This document shows, piece by piece, positions 55,586 through 63,536 of a stretch of DNA of 64,000 nucleotides. Source of the DNA: Bradyrhizobium algeriense (GTDB lineage Bacteria; Pseudomonadota; Alphaproteobacteria; Rhizobiales; Xanthobacteraceae). A program made the translations under genes and the position numbers. The DNA lies in contig NZ_JAZHRV010000001.1 in the NCBI RefSeq assembly GCF_036924595.1, forward strand, positions 6,599,501 to 6,663,500, written 5' to 3'. Every line of letters begins with the position of its first letter. The stretch's first letter is position 1. Below the pieces are notes generated by a model that searched no databases, was not told the DNA's origin, and saw nothing but the letters and a program-made list of their open reading frames with translations.

Positions 55586-56506
55586 ATGCGGACGACACGC
55601 CGAACGTTCGTGCGGGCCTCCCTGGCAACGGCCACCGCCGCGCTCTTGCCGATCTCTCTGCATGCCCAGCAGCAGAGCTCGCCCGCCCGCCGTACCATCC
55701 CCTCGACCCGCGAGGAGATACCGATCGTCGGATTAGGGACCTGGATCACCTTCAACGTCGGCGGCGATCCGGTACTGAGGGACGAATGCGCTGGTGTCAT
55801 GGCCGCCTTCTTCGAGGCGGGCGGCCGCATGATCGACTCCTCCCCCATGTATGGTTCGTCGCAACCGGTGATCGGTTACGGCCTTCAAAAGCTCGGGCGG
55901 CCCGCCGCGCTATTCTCAGCCGAAAAGGTCTGGACGTCCTCGGCAGCGGGAGGTCCGCCCCAGATCGAGCAATCGCGGCGCTTCTGGGGGGTGCCGAAGT
56001 TCGATCTGGTTCAGGTTCACAATCTCCTCGCCTGGAAGGCGCATCTGCAGATGCTGTTCCAGATGAAGGCGGCGGGCGCGGTGCGTTACGTTGGAATCAC
56101 CACGTCCGAAGGCCGCCGTCATGATCTCCTCGAACAGATCATGCGGAACGAGCCGATCGATTTCGTGCAGTTCTCCTACAACGTCGTCGACCGCGAGGCG
56201 GAGGCGCGGCTGCTGCCGCTGGCGTCGGAGCGCGGCATTGCCGTGATCGTCAACCGGCCGTTCCGGCAAGGCGCGCTGACCGACCGCCTCAAGCGAGAGC
56301 CGCTGCCCGAATGGGCGCGCGAGCTGGGGGTGTCGAGCTGGGCGCAGATCATCTTAAAATTCATCCTCTCTCACCCGGCCGTCACCGTCGCGATTCCGGC
56401 GACCACCCGCGCTGGCCACGTGCGTGAAAACCTTTCGGCCGCCGCCGGCCCGATGCCTGATCTCGCCATGCGGGAGCGCATCTCGGCCCACGTGAAGGCT
56501 CTGTGA
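55586..56506 (+). CDS. Tat-exported aldo/keto reductase
   Basis: 306 residues. The leader RTTRRTFVRASLATATAALL is a twin-arginine signal, cleaved near SLHAQQQ. The TIM-barrel AKR tetrad is visible: Asp and Tyr in MIDSSPMYGSSQ, Lys in LFSAEKVWTSS and His in FDLVQVHNLLAW. FVQFSYNVVDREAE and TVAIPATTRAGHV complete the usual pattern. Exported AKRs are unusual because NADPH is cytosolic; Tat export of the folded protein with bound cofactor would solve this. The ATG at 55586 follows GGAGCATCGG. The next gene overlaps its stop by one base. Confidence 0.88.
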   Translation: MRTTRRTFVRASLATATAALLPISLHAQQQSSPARRTIPSTREEIPIVGLGTWITFNVGGDPVLRDECAGVMAAFFEAGGRMIDSSPMYGSSQPVIGYGLQKLGRPAALFSAEKVWTSSAAGGPPQIEQSRRFWGVPKFDLVQVHNLLAWKAHLQMLFQMKAAGAVRYVGITTSEGRRHDLLEQIMRNEPIDFVQFSYNVVDREAEARLLPLASERGIAVIVNRPFRQGALTDRLKREPLPEWARELGVSSWAQIILKFILSHPAVTVAIPATTRAGHVRENLSAAAGPMPDLAMRERISAHVKAL

Positions 56507-57189
56507 TGTCGGAGTGGTGGAGCTACCGGGCAGAGGATTTCCTGCTGTTTTCGCCGCGCGTCTACTGGCGCATGTTCGAATTGCACAATGCGGCGCTCTG
56601 GCCTCTACACGTGCTGACGCTCGCCGCCGGCCTCATCATCATCCTGCTCATCGCGTGGCGGCCGGAAACGTGGGCACGCTGGATCGCACTCATCCTCGCG
56701 ATCCTTTGGATGTTCGTCGGGTGGTCCTTCCTGTGGAATCGCTACGCGACCATTAACTGGGCTGCCGCCTATGTCGCGCCGGCTTTCGCCGTTGAGGGCA
56801 TGTTGCTGCTCGTCATCGGATCGTTGCGCGATGGTCTCGCCTTCGACCGGCGCGGGCCCGCCGGTTGGATTGGATATCTCATCCTCGCCTTCGCACTCAC
56901 CGGACAGCCGTTGCTTGCGCCGCTGCAGGGACGTGGCTGGGCTTCGTCCGAGGTCTTTGGCATCGCACCGGATCCGACCGCGATGGCGACGCTCGGCGTT
57001 CTGCTCCTCGCCCGCGGCAGGCTTTTGCCAGTGCTGCTGCCAATTCCCGCTCTCTGGTGCCTCCTGAGCGGCCTAACCCTCAGCACGATGGGAGAGCCGC
57101 AAGCCTGGGCCCCCTATGCCGCCCTGGCGCTTGCCGCTGTAGCCTGGACCTGGATGATCATCCGCCGGCGCAGATGGCCGATATCATGA
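56506..57189 (+). CDS. DUF6064-like multi-pass membrane protein
   Basis: 227 residues with about seven hydrophobic segments (HVLTLAAGLIIILLIAW, WIALILAILWMFVGWSFLWN, AAAYVAPAFAVEGMLLLVIG, and others). WWSYRAEDFLLFSPRVYWRM and WNRYATINWAAAYVAPAF match the DUF6064 pattern; function unknown. The ATG overlaps the stop of the aldo/keto reductase gene (TGATG), so the two are translationally coupled and perhaps form one exported redox unit. Confidence 0.8.
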   Translation: MSEWWSYRAEDFLLFSPRVYWRMFELHNAALWPLHVLTLAAGLIIILLIAWRPETWARWIALILAILWMFVGWSFLWNRYATINWAAAYVAPAFAVEGMLLLVIGSLRDGLAFDRRGPAGWIGYLILAFALTGQPLLAPLQGRGWASSEVFGIAPDPTAMATLGVLLLARGRLLPVLLPIPALWCLLSGLTLSTMGEPQAWAPYAALALAAVAWTWMIIRRRRWPIS

Positions 57190-57202
57190 AGGAGAACCGA
57201 AC

Positions 57203-57721
57203 GTGAGCGCCGAAGTCGCGATCCGACCGTTCATAGAGGAAGACGCGCCTCAAGTGCGCGAGCTATTCATTGTGGTCAACCGCCTGCTATCGCCACCGCA
57301 TATGCGCGATGCCTTTGAAGCTTACATCGCTCGTTCATTGACCGAGGAAATGGATCGCGTCAGCGCGTACTATGATGAGCGAGGCGGTGGCTTTTGGGTC
57401 GCGCTCGGGGAAGCGAAGGTCGTCGGCATGTTCGGCCTTGAACCCACAGCGCCTGACGCCATGGAGCTGCGTCGCATGTATGTCGACCCGTCCGCCCGAC
57501 GTAACGGGATCGCGCGGTCGATGCTGCGATTTGCAGAGGCTGAGTGCCGTCGGCTTGACATGCAAAGGCTTGAATTGAGCACGTCTGAATTACAGCCGGC
57601 CGCGCTCGAACTGTATAGGCACGCGGGATATCGGTTGCTGAGCGAGGCCGTCGCCGAGCAGGCGAGCAACAAGACGCTGGGAGGCGGCATTCGTCGATAT
57701 TACTTCGAAAAGTTCCTATAG
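57203..57721 (+). CDS. GNAT family N-acetyltransferase
   Basis: 172 residues. The acetyl-CoA-binding segment is ELRRMYVDPSARRNGIARSM (motif A, R-x-x-G-I/A), with FGLEPTAPDAMELRRMYV before it and LYRHAGYRLLSE after it. It acetylates an amine of unknown identity. It starts with GTG at 57203 behind AAGGAGAACCGAAC, and follows the DUF6064 gene by 13 bases, so it likely belongs to the same transcript. Confidence 0.9.
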   Translation: MSAEVAIRPFIEEDAPQVRELFIVVNRLLSPPHMRDAFEAYIARSLTEEMDRVSAYYDERGGGFWVALGEAKVVGMFGLEPTAPDAMELRRMYVDPSARRNGIARSMLRFAEAECRRLDMQRLELSTSELQPAALELYRHAGYRLLSEAVAEQASNKTLGGGIRRYYFEKFL

Positions 57722-57775
57722 GACAAAATGGACTTACGGCGCGTGATACGGCCCCGGCTTCCGCAACGTTCGCCT

Positions 57776-58210
57776 CTAGTGGGCCGGCTCGAAAAGCTCG
57801 ATCGGATTGCCGTCCGGGTCCTCCAACAGGATTTGTTTGCCGCCCGGTCCGCTCTCCATCTTATTGCGAAAATGAAGTCCCGCCGTTTTCAAATTCTCGA
57901 TCCGCGAGGGGAGATCGGCGACTTCAAGAACGACCCGATTCCACCCGCCCGGCTCCTGGCGATGTCCGCTCGGCATCGGACGCGAACCCGACGCGCCCGG
58001 GCCGCTGAGGATGAGCTTGAGGTTGCCGATCGAGACCTGAGCGAAGGCGGGCAAATTCTTGCGATCAAGTTTGAAGCCGAGCTGTCTTGTATAAAAGTCA
58101 GCCGCGCGATCCACGTCTTTGACCTGATATCGGACGCCCCAGAGGCTTCGGACAAAGCTTCTTGTGGAACCGGAAGTCGTCTCCGACGATTGGTTTATGG
58201 CTTGATTCAT
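57776..58210 (-). CDS. VOC family protein (glyoxalase/bleomycin-resistance type)
   Basis: 144 residues. WGVRYQVKDVDRAADFYTRQ starts the first VOC beta-alpha-beta-beta-beta module, and KQILLEDPDGNPIELFEPAH ends the second; the metal-ligand Glu is in PIELFEP. Members are metal-dependent lyases, dioxygenases or resistance proteins. The ATG at 58210 (MNQAINQSSE) was preferred to 58330, as homology begins there. It is convergent with the GNAT gene. Confidence 0.88.
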   Translation of the reverse strand: MNQAINQSSETTSGSTRSFVRSLWGVRYQVKDVDRAADFYTRQLGFKLDRKNLPAFAQVSIGNLKLILSGPGASGSRPMPSGHRQEPGGWNRVVLEVADLPSRIENLKTAGLHFRNKMESGPGGKQILLEDPDGNPIELFEPAH

Positions 58211-58428
58211 GGAACCCCTCTCTGGCGATTGGAAGGCCCCGGCTACTAACGGGTGAGGACGCTGATAGTTCGCCGTCTGCCATAGACGGATGCCGGCGCC
58301 GGTGGGCGCAAAGCTGTTCAGTCGTTCCAAATACGGAAGCCGCCTTCTCCCGGCGTTCCTGCCGGCCGCCGATTTTTGCTGGGCTTGCTCGGCTTCAGCA
58401 GGTCAATACCTATCGTATGGAAGCTGCC

Positions 58429-58872
58429 ATGAACTCATCGGAAATGTTGTCACGCCAAGGGCGTTATCTGCTTCAACTCGGCGTTATCCTGTTTCTCTTC
58501 ACGTCGTTTGAGGGCTTCGTCATCCCTGCGCTTGCGGCCCCCAATCTCGGTCGCTCCGTCCACACGCTATCCGCTTTTACCGGAGTCTTGTTCGTGACAA
58601 TGGGACTGACGTGGCCGACGCTTAAACTTGGCACGACCGCATCAAGGATCGCGTTCTGGTTCCTTGTCTATTCGGCCCTGGCGACGATCGCGGGATTTGT
58701 TGTGGCGGCGCTTTGGGGAGCCGGCGGCTCGATCATGCCGATCGCAGCCCAAGGTGTGCGTGGCAGCGACCTCCAGGAAGCGGCAATCCAGGCCTTGATG
58801 TATCCGGCCGCTCCAACCGGCATCGTTGCGTTCGGGCTGATACTTTGGGGCCTTCGCGCCAGATCCAATTGA
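58429..58872 (+). CDS. Hydroxylaminobenzene-mutase-like membrane protein
   Basis: 147 residues with four membrane helices (YLLQLGVILFLFTSFEGFVI; HTLSAFTGVLFVTMGLTWPT; IAFWFLVYSALATIAGFVVA; PTGIVAFGLILWGLRAR). The layout, and segments such as LLQLGVILFLFTSFEGFVIP with a following SVHTLSAFTGVLFV, resemble HabA/HabB hydroxylaminobenzene mutases, which turn hydroxylaminobenzene into aminophenol. The family is inferred from pattern and not sure. The ATG at 58429 follows GGAAGCTGCC. Confidence 0.6.
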   Translation: MNSSEMLSRQGRYLLQLGVILFLFTSFEGFVIPALAAPNLGRSVHTLSAFTGVLFVTMGLTWPTLKLGTTASRIAFWFLVYSALATIAGFVVAALWGAGGSIMPIAAQGVRGSDLQEAAIQALMYPAAPTGIVAFGLILWGLRARSN

Positions 58873-58935
58873 GCTTGCAGTGCCATCGCGGCCCGCGTTA
58901 GTGGCCAGTTGACACTGTCTGCGACAGCGCGTCGT

Positions 58936-59430
58936 TCAGATGACCTGGGAAATGCTGTAGGCGATGCCGCCCTCGACCAGGTATCCCGACCCGACGCAGA
59001 CGATGTCGTTCATCCAGGTATATTGCTCCGCGCCGGTTTCGAACAGCGGATTGGTGCGGAAATAATAGCGCGACGGGTCGACCTGATAACGCGTGGCAGG
59101 ATTGGCCATCTCGGCACGCAATTCGGGCGGCGTGATCCAGCGGCCGCCATAAGTCATGTGCACCAGCGCACCGTCATGGGTGCGCAACGTCAGGCGGACA
59201 TCGAGCGACATCGCGCCATCGGCGCGAAACAGCGCCCAGTCGCCGCCGCCGGGCACGACCTCGCCGCGCAGCCTTGGGCCTTCGAAGGTGCCGCCGGCCG
59301 CGCCGAACAGGATGCGGCGGCCCAGCGGGCCGTCACCGATGTTCAGTCTCGGATTGAGATCGACGACGATTTCGAACAGTGGCGCCGTGCTGATCGCTGC
59401 GACGGGTTTGATGCGTGGATCTGCTGACAT
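58936..59430 (-). CDS. DUF3237 domain-containing protein
   Basis: 164 residues. LFEIVVDLNPRLNIGDGPLG, GGTFEGPRLRGEVVPGGGDW and VHMTYGGRWITPPE are the DUF3237 pattern, a small beta-barrel family of unknown function. The ATG at 59430 begins MSADPRIKPV as in homologs; an ATG at 59463 overlaps the stop of the upstream NTF2-like gene (ATGA), so translational coupling with an 11-residue extension is possible. It is the second gene of a TetR-controlled pair. Confidence 0.85.
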   Translation of the reverse strand: MSADPRIKPVAAISTAPLFEIVVDLNPRLNIGDGPLGRRILFGAAGGTFEGPRLRGEVVPGGGDWALFRADGAMSLDVRLTLRTHDGALVHMTYGGRWITPPELRAEMANPATRYQVDPSRYYFRTNPLFETGAEQYTWMNDIVCVGSGYLVEGGIAYSISQVI

Positions 59431-59459
59431 GCTTGAAGCCCTGGTTTGCTGGGAGGGTG

Positions 59460-59930
59460 TCATTCCGCGGCCTGCTGCCGGGCGGCAGCATCCCCGAAGA
59501 TCTTGTGCCGGACTGTATCGGCCGACACGCCGGATTGGGCGCACAGTTCCGACAGGTCGAAGAAGAACCGCTCGCGGGCAATCCGGTCGTCCCTGAAGGC
59601 GAACTGGATGAACACGGGGAGTTCGGCACGCCGGCCGTTCGGCGCCACGCCGAACCGATCGCCGGTCATGGTCATCTGCACGCGCCCCCAGCAGACGAGC
59701 GTATCGTCGTTGGCGGCGTGGCCTTCGAGCACGACATTGTAATCCGGGAACGCGGCGAAGAACCGGGTCAGCACCTTCGCGTTTTCGGCCAGGCCGCGGG
59801 CGCTGGTGCCGAAGGCCGGGGTTTCCAGCAGCATGTCGTCATGAAGGACGGCAAGCGCCGCCGGTACATCCTGCCGGCTCTTCGCGACCGCGAGCGCCTG
59901 GGCCAGTTCGAACATCCGATCGCTGATCAT
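59460..59930 (-). CDS. NTF2-like (SnoaL-type) protein
   Basis: 156 residues. AVAKSRQDVPAALAVLHDDM, FFAAFPDYNVVLEGHAANDD and VFIQFAFRDDRIARERFFFD are typical of SnoaL/NTF2-like cone-shaped folds, often isomerases or cyclases acting on small ketones or lactones. GAGGAGGGATCAC precedes the ATG at 59930. It is divergent from the TetR gene with a palindromic operator between them, and is followed directly by the DUF3237 gene. Confidence 0.85.
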   Translation of the reverse strand: MISDRMFELAQALAVAKSRQDVPAALAVLHDDMLLETPAFGTSARGLAENAKVLTRFFAAFPDYNVVLEGHAANDDTLVCWGRVQMTMTGDRFGVAPNGRRAELPVFIQFAFRDDRIARERFFFDLSELCAQSGVSADTVRHKIFGDAAARQQAAE

Positions 59931-60003
59931 GTGATCCCTCCTCCCAAAGTCCCCTTCCGCCGGACGCGGAACGGCCGCCTCGAAAATACATACCAATTGT
60001 TTT

Positions 60004-60024
60004 TAACATACCGTATGTATGTTA
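60004..60024. promoter_or_regulatory. TetR-type operator between the NTF2-like gene and its regulator
   Basis: TAACATAC (60004-60011) and GTATGTTA (60017-60024) are perfect 8-base inverted repeats around CGTAT. It lies in the 135-base divergent region, 42 bases before the TetR start. Another ATACATAC half-site occurs about 20 bases to the left (near 59986). This is the expected form of a TetR-dimer site controlling both promoters. Confidence 0.75.
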
Positions 60025-60065
60025 TATGTTGATAGGCTCTCAAGCGTCAAGTGGTATGCCGGGGC

Positions 60066-60674
60066 ATGCAGGAAGCCGGACGCGAACGAACCCGCCGCGA
60101 GGAATACACCGAGGCCACGAGGCAGGCGCTGCTGGCGGCCGGCCGGGACGCTTTTGCGAGCGAGGGCTATCAGACGGCCGGAATCGAGGCGATCTCGCGC
60201 GCCGCGCGGGTGACGCGGGGCGCCTTCTATCACCACTTCGAGGACAAGAAGGCGCTGTTCGACGCCGTGGTCGTCACGTTGCAGATCGAAGCCGCAGCAA
60301 AAATCGAAGCGCGAGCGAAGACGCAGCGCAAGGTATGGGATCGCCTGACCGAAGGCATCGAGGCCTATCTCGATGTCTGCCTCGAACCGGCCTACGCGCG
60401 AATCGTGATCCAGGAAGCCCCGGCGGTGCTTGGCAATGCGCGCTACCGGGAGATCGAGGAAGCCCATCCGATGGCGCTGCTCACCGCGACGCTGGCGGCC
60501 CTGAAGCGCCAGGGCGAGCTCGATTTCGAGGACATCGAGTTGCTGAGCCGGATGGTCGATGCGATGATCTGCGAGATGGCGCTGCTGCTGCCGGGCGCGG
60601 AGAATCCGAAGAAGCTCCGGGCACGCGGACAAAAGATCATCGGCAGTCTGCTCGGCTCGTTTCGTACGGCTTGA
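60066..60674 (+). CDS. TetR family transcriptional regulator
   Basis: 202 residues. The N-terminal HTH is clear: TRQALLAAGRDAFASEGYQT, then GIEAISRAARVTRGAFYHHF and EDKKALFDAVV. The helical C-terminal domain binds an unknown inducer. It should repress the divergent NTF2-like/DUF3237 operon and itself through the palindrome at 60004-60024. The ATG at 60066 was chosen; a GTG at 60051 is in frame. Confidence 0.93.
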   Translation: MQEAGRERTRREEYTEATRQALLAAGRDAFASEGYQTAGIEAISRAARVTRGAFYHHFEDKKALFDAVVVTLQIEAAAKIEARAKTQRKVWDRLTEGIEAYLDVCLEPAYARIVIQEAPAVLGNARYREIEEAHPMALLTATLAALKRQGELDFEDIELLSRMVDAMICEMALLLPGAENPKKLRARGQKIIGSLLGSFRTA

Positions 60675-60686
60675 GCGCTCGCCTCA

Positions 60687-61064
60687 TTACGGCTCGATCC
60701 ACCGCCGCACGGCTTCCGCCGTATCCGCCGGCGTGGTGTTGAAGCAAATGCGGGTTTGCGGCGCGCCGAGGTGAACCAGATTGATGATCCGTTCGAACAG
60801 AAGCAGCCGCTCCCGCGGCTCGCGCAGCCCGGCGCCAATCACCACGCAGTCATAATGCTTTGCGCCCAGCGCCGCCGCGGCCACCGCTTCGGCCGTGTCG
60901 CCGAGGTCGATCAAGCAGCTATCGGCGTCATAGCCCATCGCGCGAAGCTGCTCGATTTGCGCCTTGATGTAGCTCGTCACCAATTCGGCCGTGAGCCCGG
61001 GGAAGGCGCTGAAGTCTACCAGGGAAGGCTCGATGCCGATCGCGAGCACGGTCTTTTTCGCCAT
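60687..61064 (-). CDS. Conserved hypothetical protein, Rossmann-like
   Basis: 125 residues, no signal peptide. Alternating beta and alpha segments (TVLAIGIEPSLVDFSAFPGL; DSCLIDLGDTAEAVAAAALG; DCVVIGAGLREPRERLLLFE; RICFNTTPADTAEAV) suggest a small Rossmann-like or flavodoxin-like domain. The family is not recognised. It is convergent with the TetR gene and 12 bases away. Confidence 0.65.
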   Translation of the reverse strand: MAKKTVLAIGIEPSLVDFSAFPGLTAELVTSYIKAQIEQLRAMGYDADSCLIDLGDTAEAVAAAALGAKHYDCVVIGAGLREPRERLLLFERIINLVHLGAPQTRICFNTTPADTAEAVRRWIEP

Positions 61065-61249
61065 GCGACTGCTCCGGGCAAAGTGATTTGCGCTTGAGGA
61101 AACGCGCCCGTCCTCAAACAGGTTCCGGCCAGCCGGTCGACATCATTATTCGACTGATGTCGAAGCATTCATGTCGCGAATTCGGGCATTGTGATCTGCG
61201 TCGCCGGCTCGGAATCGAACCGGCGCCGGAGGTTTCACAGGAGAACACC

Positions 61250-61561
61250 ATGGCTGCTACAGACAACGCGAACCAGAACCTGGTCGTCACCGCATTCTGG
61301 GAAGTCAATTCGGGCGAGGAAGGCACCGTCGCGGAGCTTCTGAAGGATTTTCTGCCGCAGGCGCAGCGCGAGCCGGGCGTCAAGGCGTTCCAGATTCACC
61401 AGAACGTTGCCAAGCCCGGGGAATTCTTCTTCTATGAAGTGTTCGCGGGTGAAGCGGCCTTCGCCGAGCATCAGCAGACCGACCACTTCAAGAACATCAT
61501 CCTCGGCCAGGCGATTCCGAAACTCGCCAAGCGCGAACGGTCACAGTTCCGCTTCATCTGA
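61250..61561 (+). CDS. Antibiotic-biosynthesis monooxygenase (ABM) domain protein
   Basis: 103 residues. LVVTAFWEVNSGEEGTVAEL, LPQAQREPGVKAFQIHQNVA and EFFFYEVFAGEAAFAEHQQT are the ABM/YgiN pattern: a dimeric ferredoxin-like fold that oxidises quinols or similar aromatics without cofactor. The ATG at 61250 follows AGGAGAACACC; the longer open frame to 61088 has no homology. Confidence 0.9.
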   Translation: MAATDNANQNLVVTAFWEVNSGEEGTVAELLKDFLPQAQREPGVKAFQIHQNVAKPGEFFFYEVFAGEAAFAEHQQTDHFKNIILGQAIPKLAKRERSQFRFI

Positions 61562-61698
61562 ATTCAGGCCGGATCCGGCGCGCTGCCGATTGCCTCCGCA
61601 GCGCGCCGCTTCAACAATTGCTGTTCGCGCTTGTTGCCTGCAAGCGCGGCTGCCGGGAGTTTTCGTCTCTCACGACAGCCGAAAACGGCGTACCGGAC

Positions 61699-63061
61699 TC
61701 AATATGCAATGGTCGTTCGCACGCCGAATATCGCGCCGTTCTTGATCGGCCCCTCCGGCCGATCTGGATCGGAGATGTGGCCGCCTGGATGAGTCACATA
61801 CTGGAATGTGGGCTGTACGGTCCAGCCGGCTTTGATCTGGGCCTGGTAGCTCAGCTCGATCGTCATCTCATAGTCGCGGACCGGCTGTCCGTTCCCGGAA
61901 TGAAAAATCATGTCGCGATCGAAGGCCCGTACGTGATTAGAAATGTTTGCATAGATGAAGCTTGCGCCGAACTTGTCGTTGGGGCGGTCCGGGATCATGC
62001 CGGAGACGACAATGCCGCCGTCGAAAAAGAAGTTGACGTGGCTGCTGTCCGAGGGGCTGGCCGAAATCCGGCTGAAGATCCCGACGCCGCTGTCGGGGCC
62101 GCCGTTCACCGGGCGGTAGATCTGTTGATCGATGACGCCGTAGACACCGCTGTTGCCGCGGATCCGGCGGGCAATGCCATTGCTCAGGGGGGAGGCAAGC
62201 GAGAGTCCATCCGTGCCGTACCTGTGGTCGTGGAATTCTCCAAAATGATGCCAGCCGCCCAGCCGGTAGATTCCTGCCAGCCCGCTGTCATCTTTTCCCT
62301 GATTGTGGCGGTATTGAACCTCTCCCATCAGCAACGGAGGGTCGTTGACCCTGAAATTGGTCCCGGTGGTGTTGACCGTTCCTTGTTCTCCAGGATCTCC
62401 ATTGAACACGGCGACGAGCGCGGACCAGTTCTTGTCGGGGGTCAAACCTCCAGCGTACGCCCGGTGTAGCGAGAGGATAGGCCGGTCCGCCGCTGGGCAG
62501 GTTGGCGCCTGTGATCGTGGGCCAATCGCTGCTCAAGAACATCCTGCTGTAGTCGCTGATGAAGAACTCCGCATCGGCGGCAAGCTGGCCGAAGCGAAAG
62601 CCAAACCGATCGTCGAATAGCTTTTGCCCGAGCCACAGTTCGGAAAGGCGCGTCGAAGGGACGGCCTCGATGTTGCTGATCGTGATCAGGCTGTTGAAAT
62701 GCTCGCCGCGCATTCCGGCTGTTCGATGAATCTGAAAGGCATTGCCGAAGAAGCTCAAGCCCTGCCATCCGGCGAACTTCCCGAAATCGACCGCAGCAAA
62801 CGCTTCAAGCTTGCCTTGATACAGGCTGCCCTGACGCAGTCCGCCGGACACATTGCCGAGTGCTTCGCCGGTGTAGACCAACCCGTAGGTTATTCCGCGT
62901 CGGGCGAGCCATCTGCGGCTACCGGTCGGATCACCGTCGGCCGGCATGCTGGTCGCGATCGACACGGGCGGAATGCCATCGACAATATCCGTTTCCGCCA
63001 TCGCCGGTTCGGCCATCGCAACTGCTGCGAGGACGGAAATACTCAGCCTTAACTTACTCAC
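61699..63061 (-). pseudogene. OprB-family porin, frameshifted
   Basis: The gene is read on the minus strand in two frames. From a GTG at 63061 come a clean signal peptide (MSKLRLSISVLAAVAMAEPA, with MA) and the barrel start (WLARRGITYGLVYTGEALGN, FSLISDYSRMFLSSDW-type positions) to about 62447. The second frame continues (LTPDKNWSALVAVFNGDPGE) to 61699, ending in a typical outer-membrane aromatic residue (FGVRTTIAY). Removing one T at 62446-62449 restores the frame. OprB-type porins import sugars; in Bradyrhizobium a related porin, MnoP, serves manganese uptake. Operator-like repeats lie before the start. True mutation or base error is unresolved. Confidence 0.85.
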
Positions 63062-63084
63062 TGAAAAGTAATCCTTACTGCTAT

Positions 63085-63099
63085 TGCAACTTAATTGCA
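63085..63099. promoter_or_regulatory. Fur-family-like box before the porin gene
   Basis: TGCAACTTAATTGCA is a perfect 5-5-5 palindrome (TGCAA-N5-TTGCA), 24 bases upstream of the porin GTG. It shares the core TGCRA-N5-TYGCA with the boxes at 63409 and 63464. Confidence 0.6.
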
Positions 63100-63408
63100 T
63101 CTAAGGAACGGACACATGCCGTGGCTTGTGGTGCGGTTCATCCAAGCTGAGGTGACTCTGCGGATTGAGCGGCTATGGCGTCGGCTGGCGGGAAGGCTTC
63201 AAGCGAAGCACCACGTCGATGCCGATGAGGTCGTGGCGGACACATGTCGCCCGCCGGCGGCGAAAAGGAGTTCTGCAACCGCCAAACGCTGTCGGGTGGG
63301 CCGCAAGCCGGCCTGAGCGAGCAGGTCGCGTACCCGCGCCCCCCCTCGCGATCACCACATCCTTTTGGTCAAGCCTACTGCGCCCCACGAAACCACCTTT
63401 GATAACTT

Positions 63409-63423
63409 TGCGAATAAGTCGCA
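63409..63423. promoter_or_regulatory. Fur-family-like box
   Basis: TGCGAATAAGTCGCA is a perfect palindrome with a 5-base centre, 114 bases before the metal-binding-protein start. Confidence 0.55.
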
Positions 63424-63463
63424 TTTGCAAAATGTCTGAAGGTTGGCTAGACGTCAAACTAGT

Positions 63464-63478
63464 TGCGAATGAATTGCA
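63464..63478. promoter_or_regulatory. Fur-family-like box
   Basis: TGCGAATGAATTGCA has one mismatch in the arms; the wider TTGCGAATGAATTGCAA is a 17-base near-palindrome. It lies 59 bases before the metal-binding-protein start, near the expected promoter. Confidence 0.6.
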
Positions 63479-63536
63479 ATTACAGAATGTCGCAGGCCGT
63501 TGCAGACGGCGTGCGCGGACATAGGAGAGCAAAGGA

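Larger units (their letters stand above)
63101..63536. other. Divergent regulatory region between porin and metal-binding-protein genes
   Basis: 436 bases. The part nearest the metal-binding gene is AT-rich and holds two Fur-like boxes. A middle GC-rich part (about 63160-63340) has short open frames on both strands with no recognised product, perhaps gene remains. Confidence 0.5.

Noticed and set aside
61195..61230. tRNA-like stretch with TTCGATTCC in the reverse complement
   Set aside because: The arms around it do not pair as a T-arm, and no acceptor or anticodon arms can be drawn; it is a GC-rich hairpin only.
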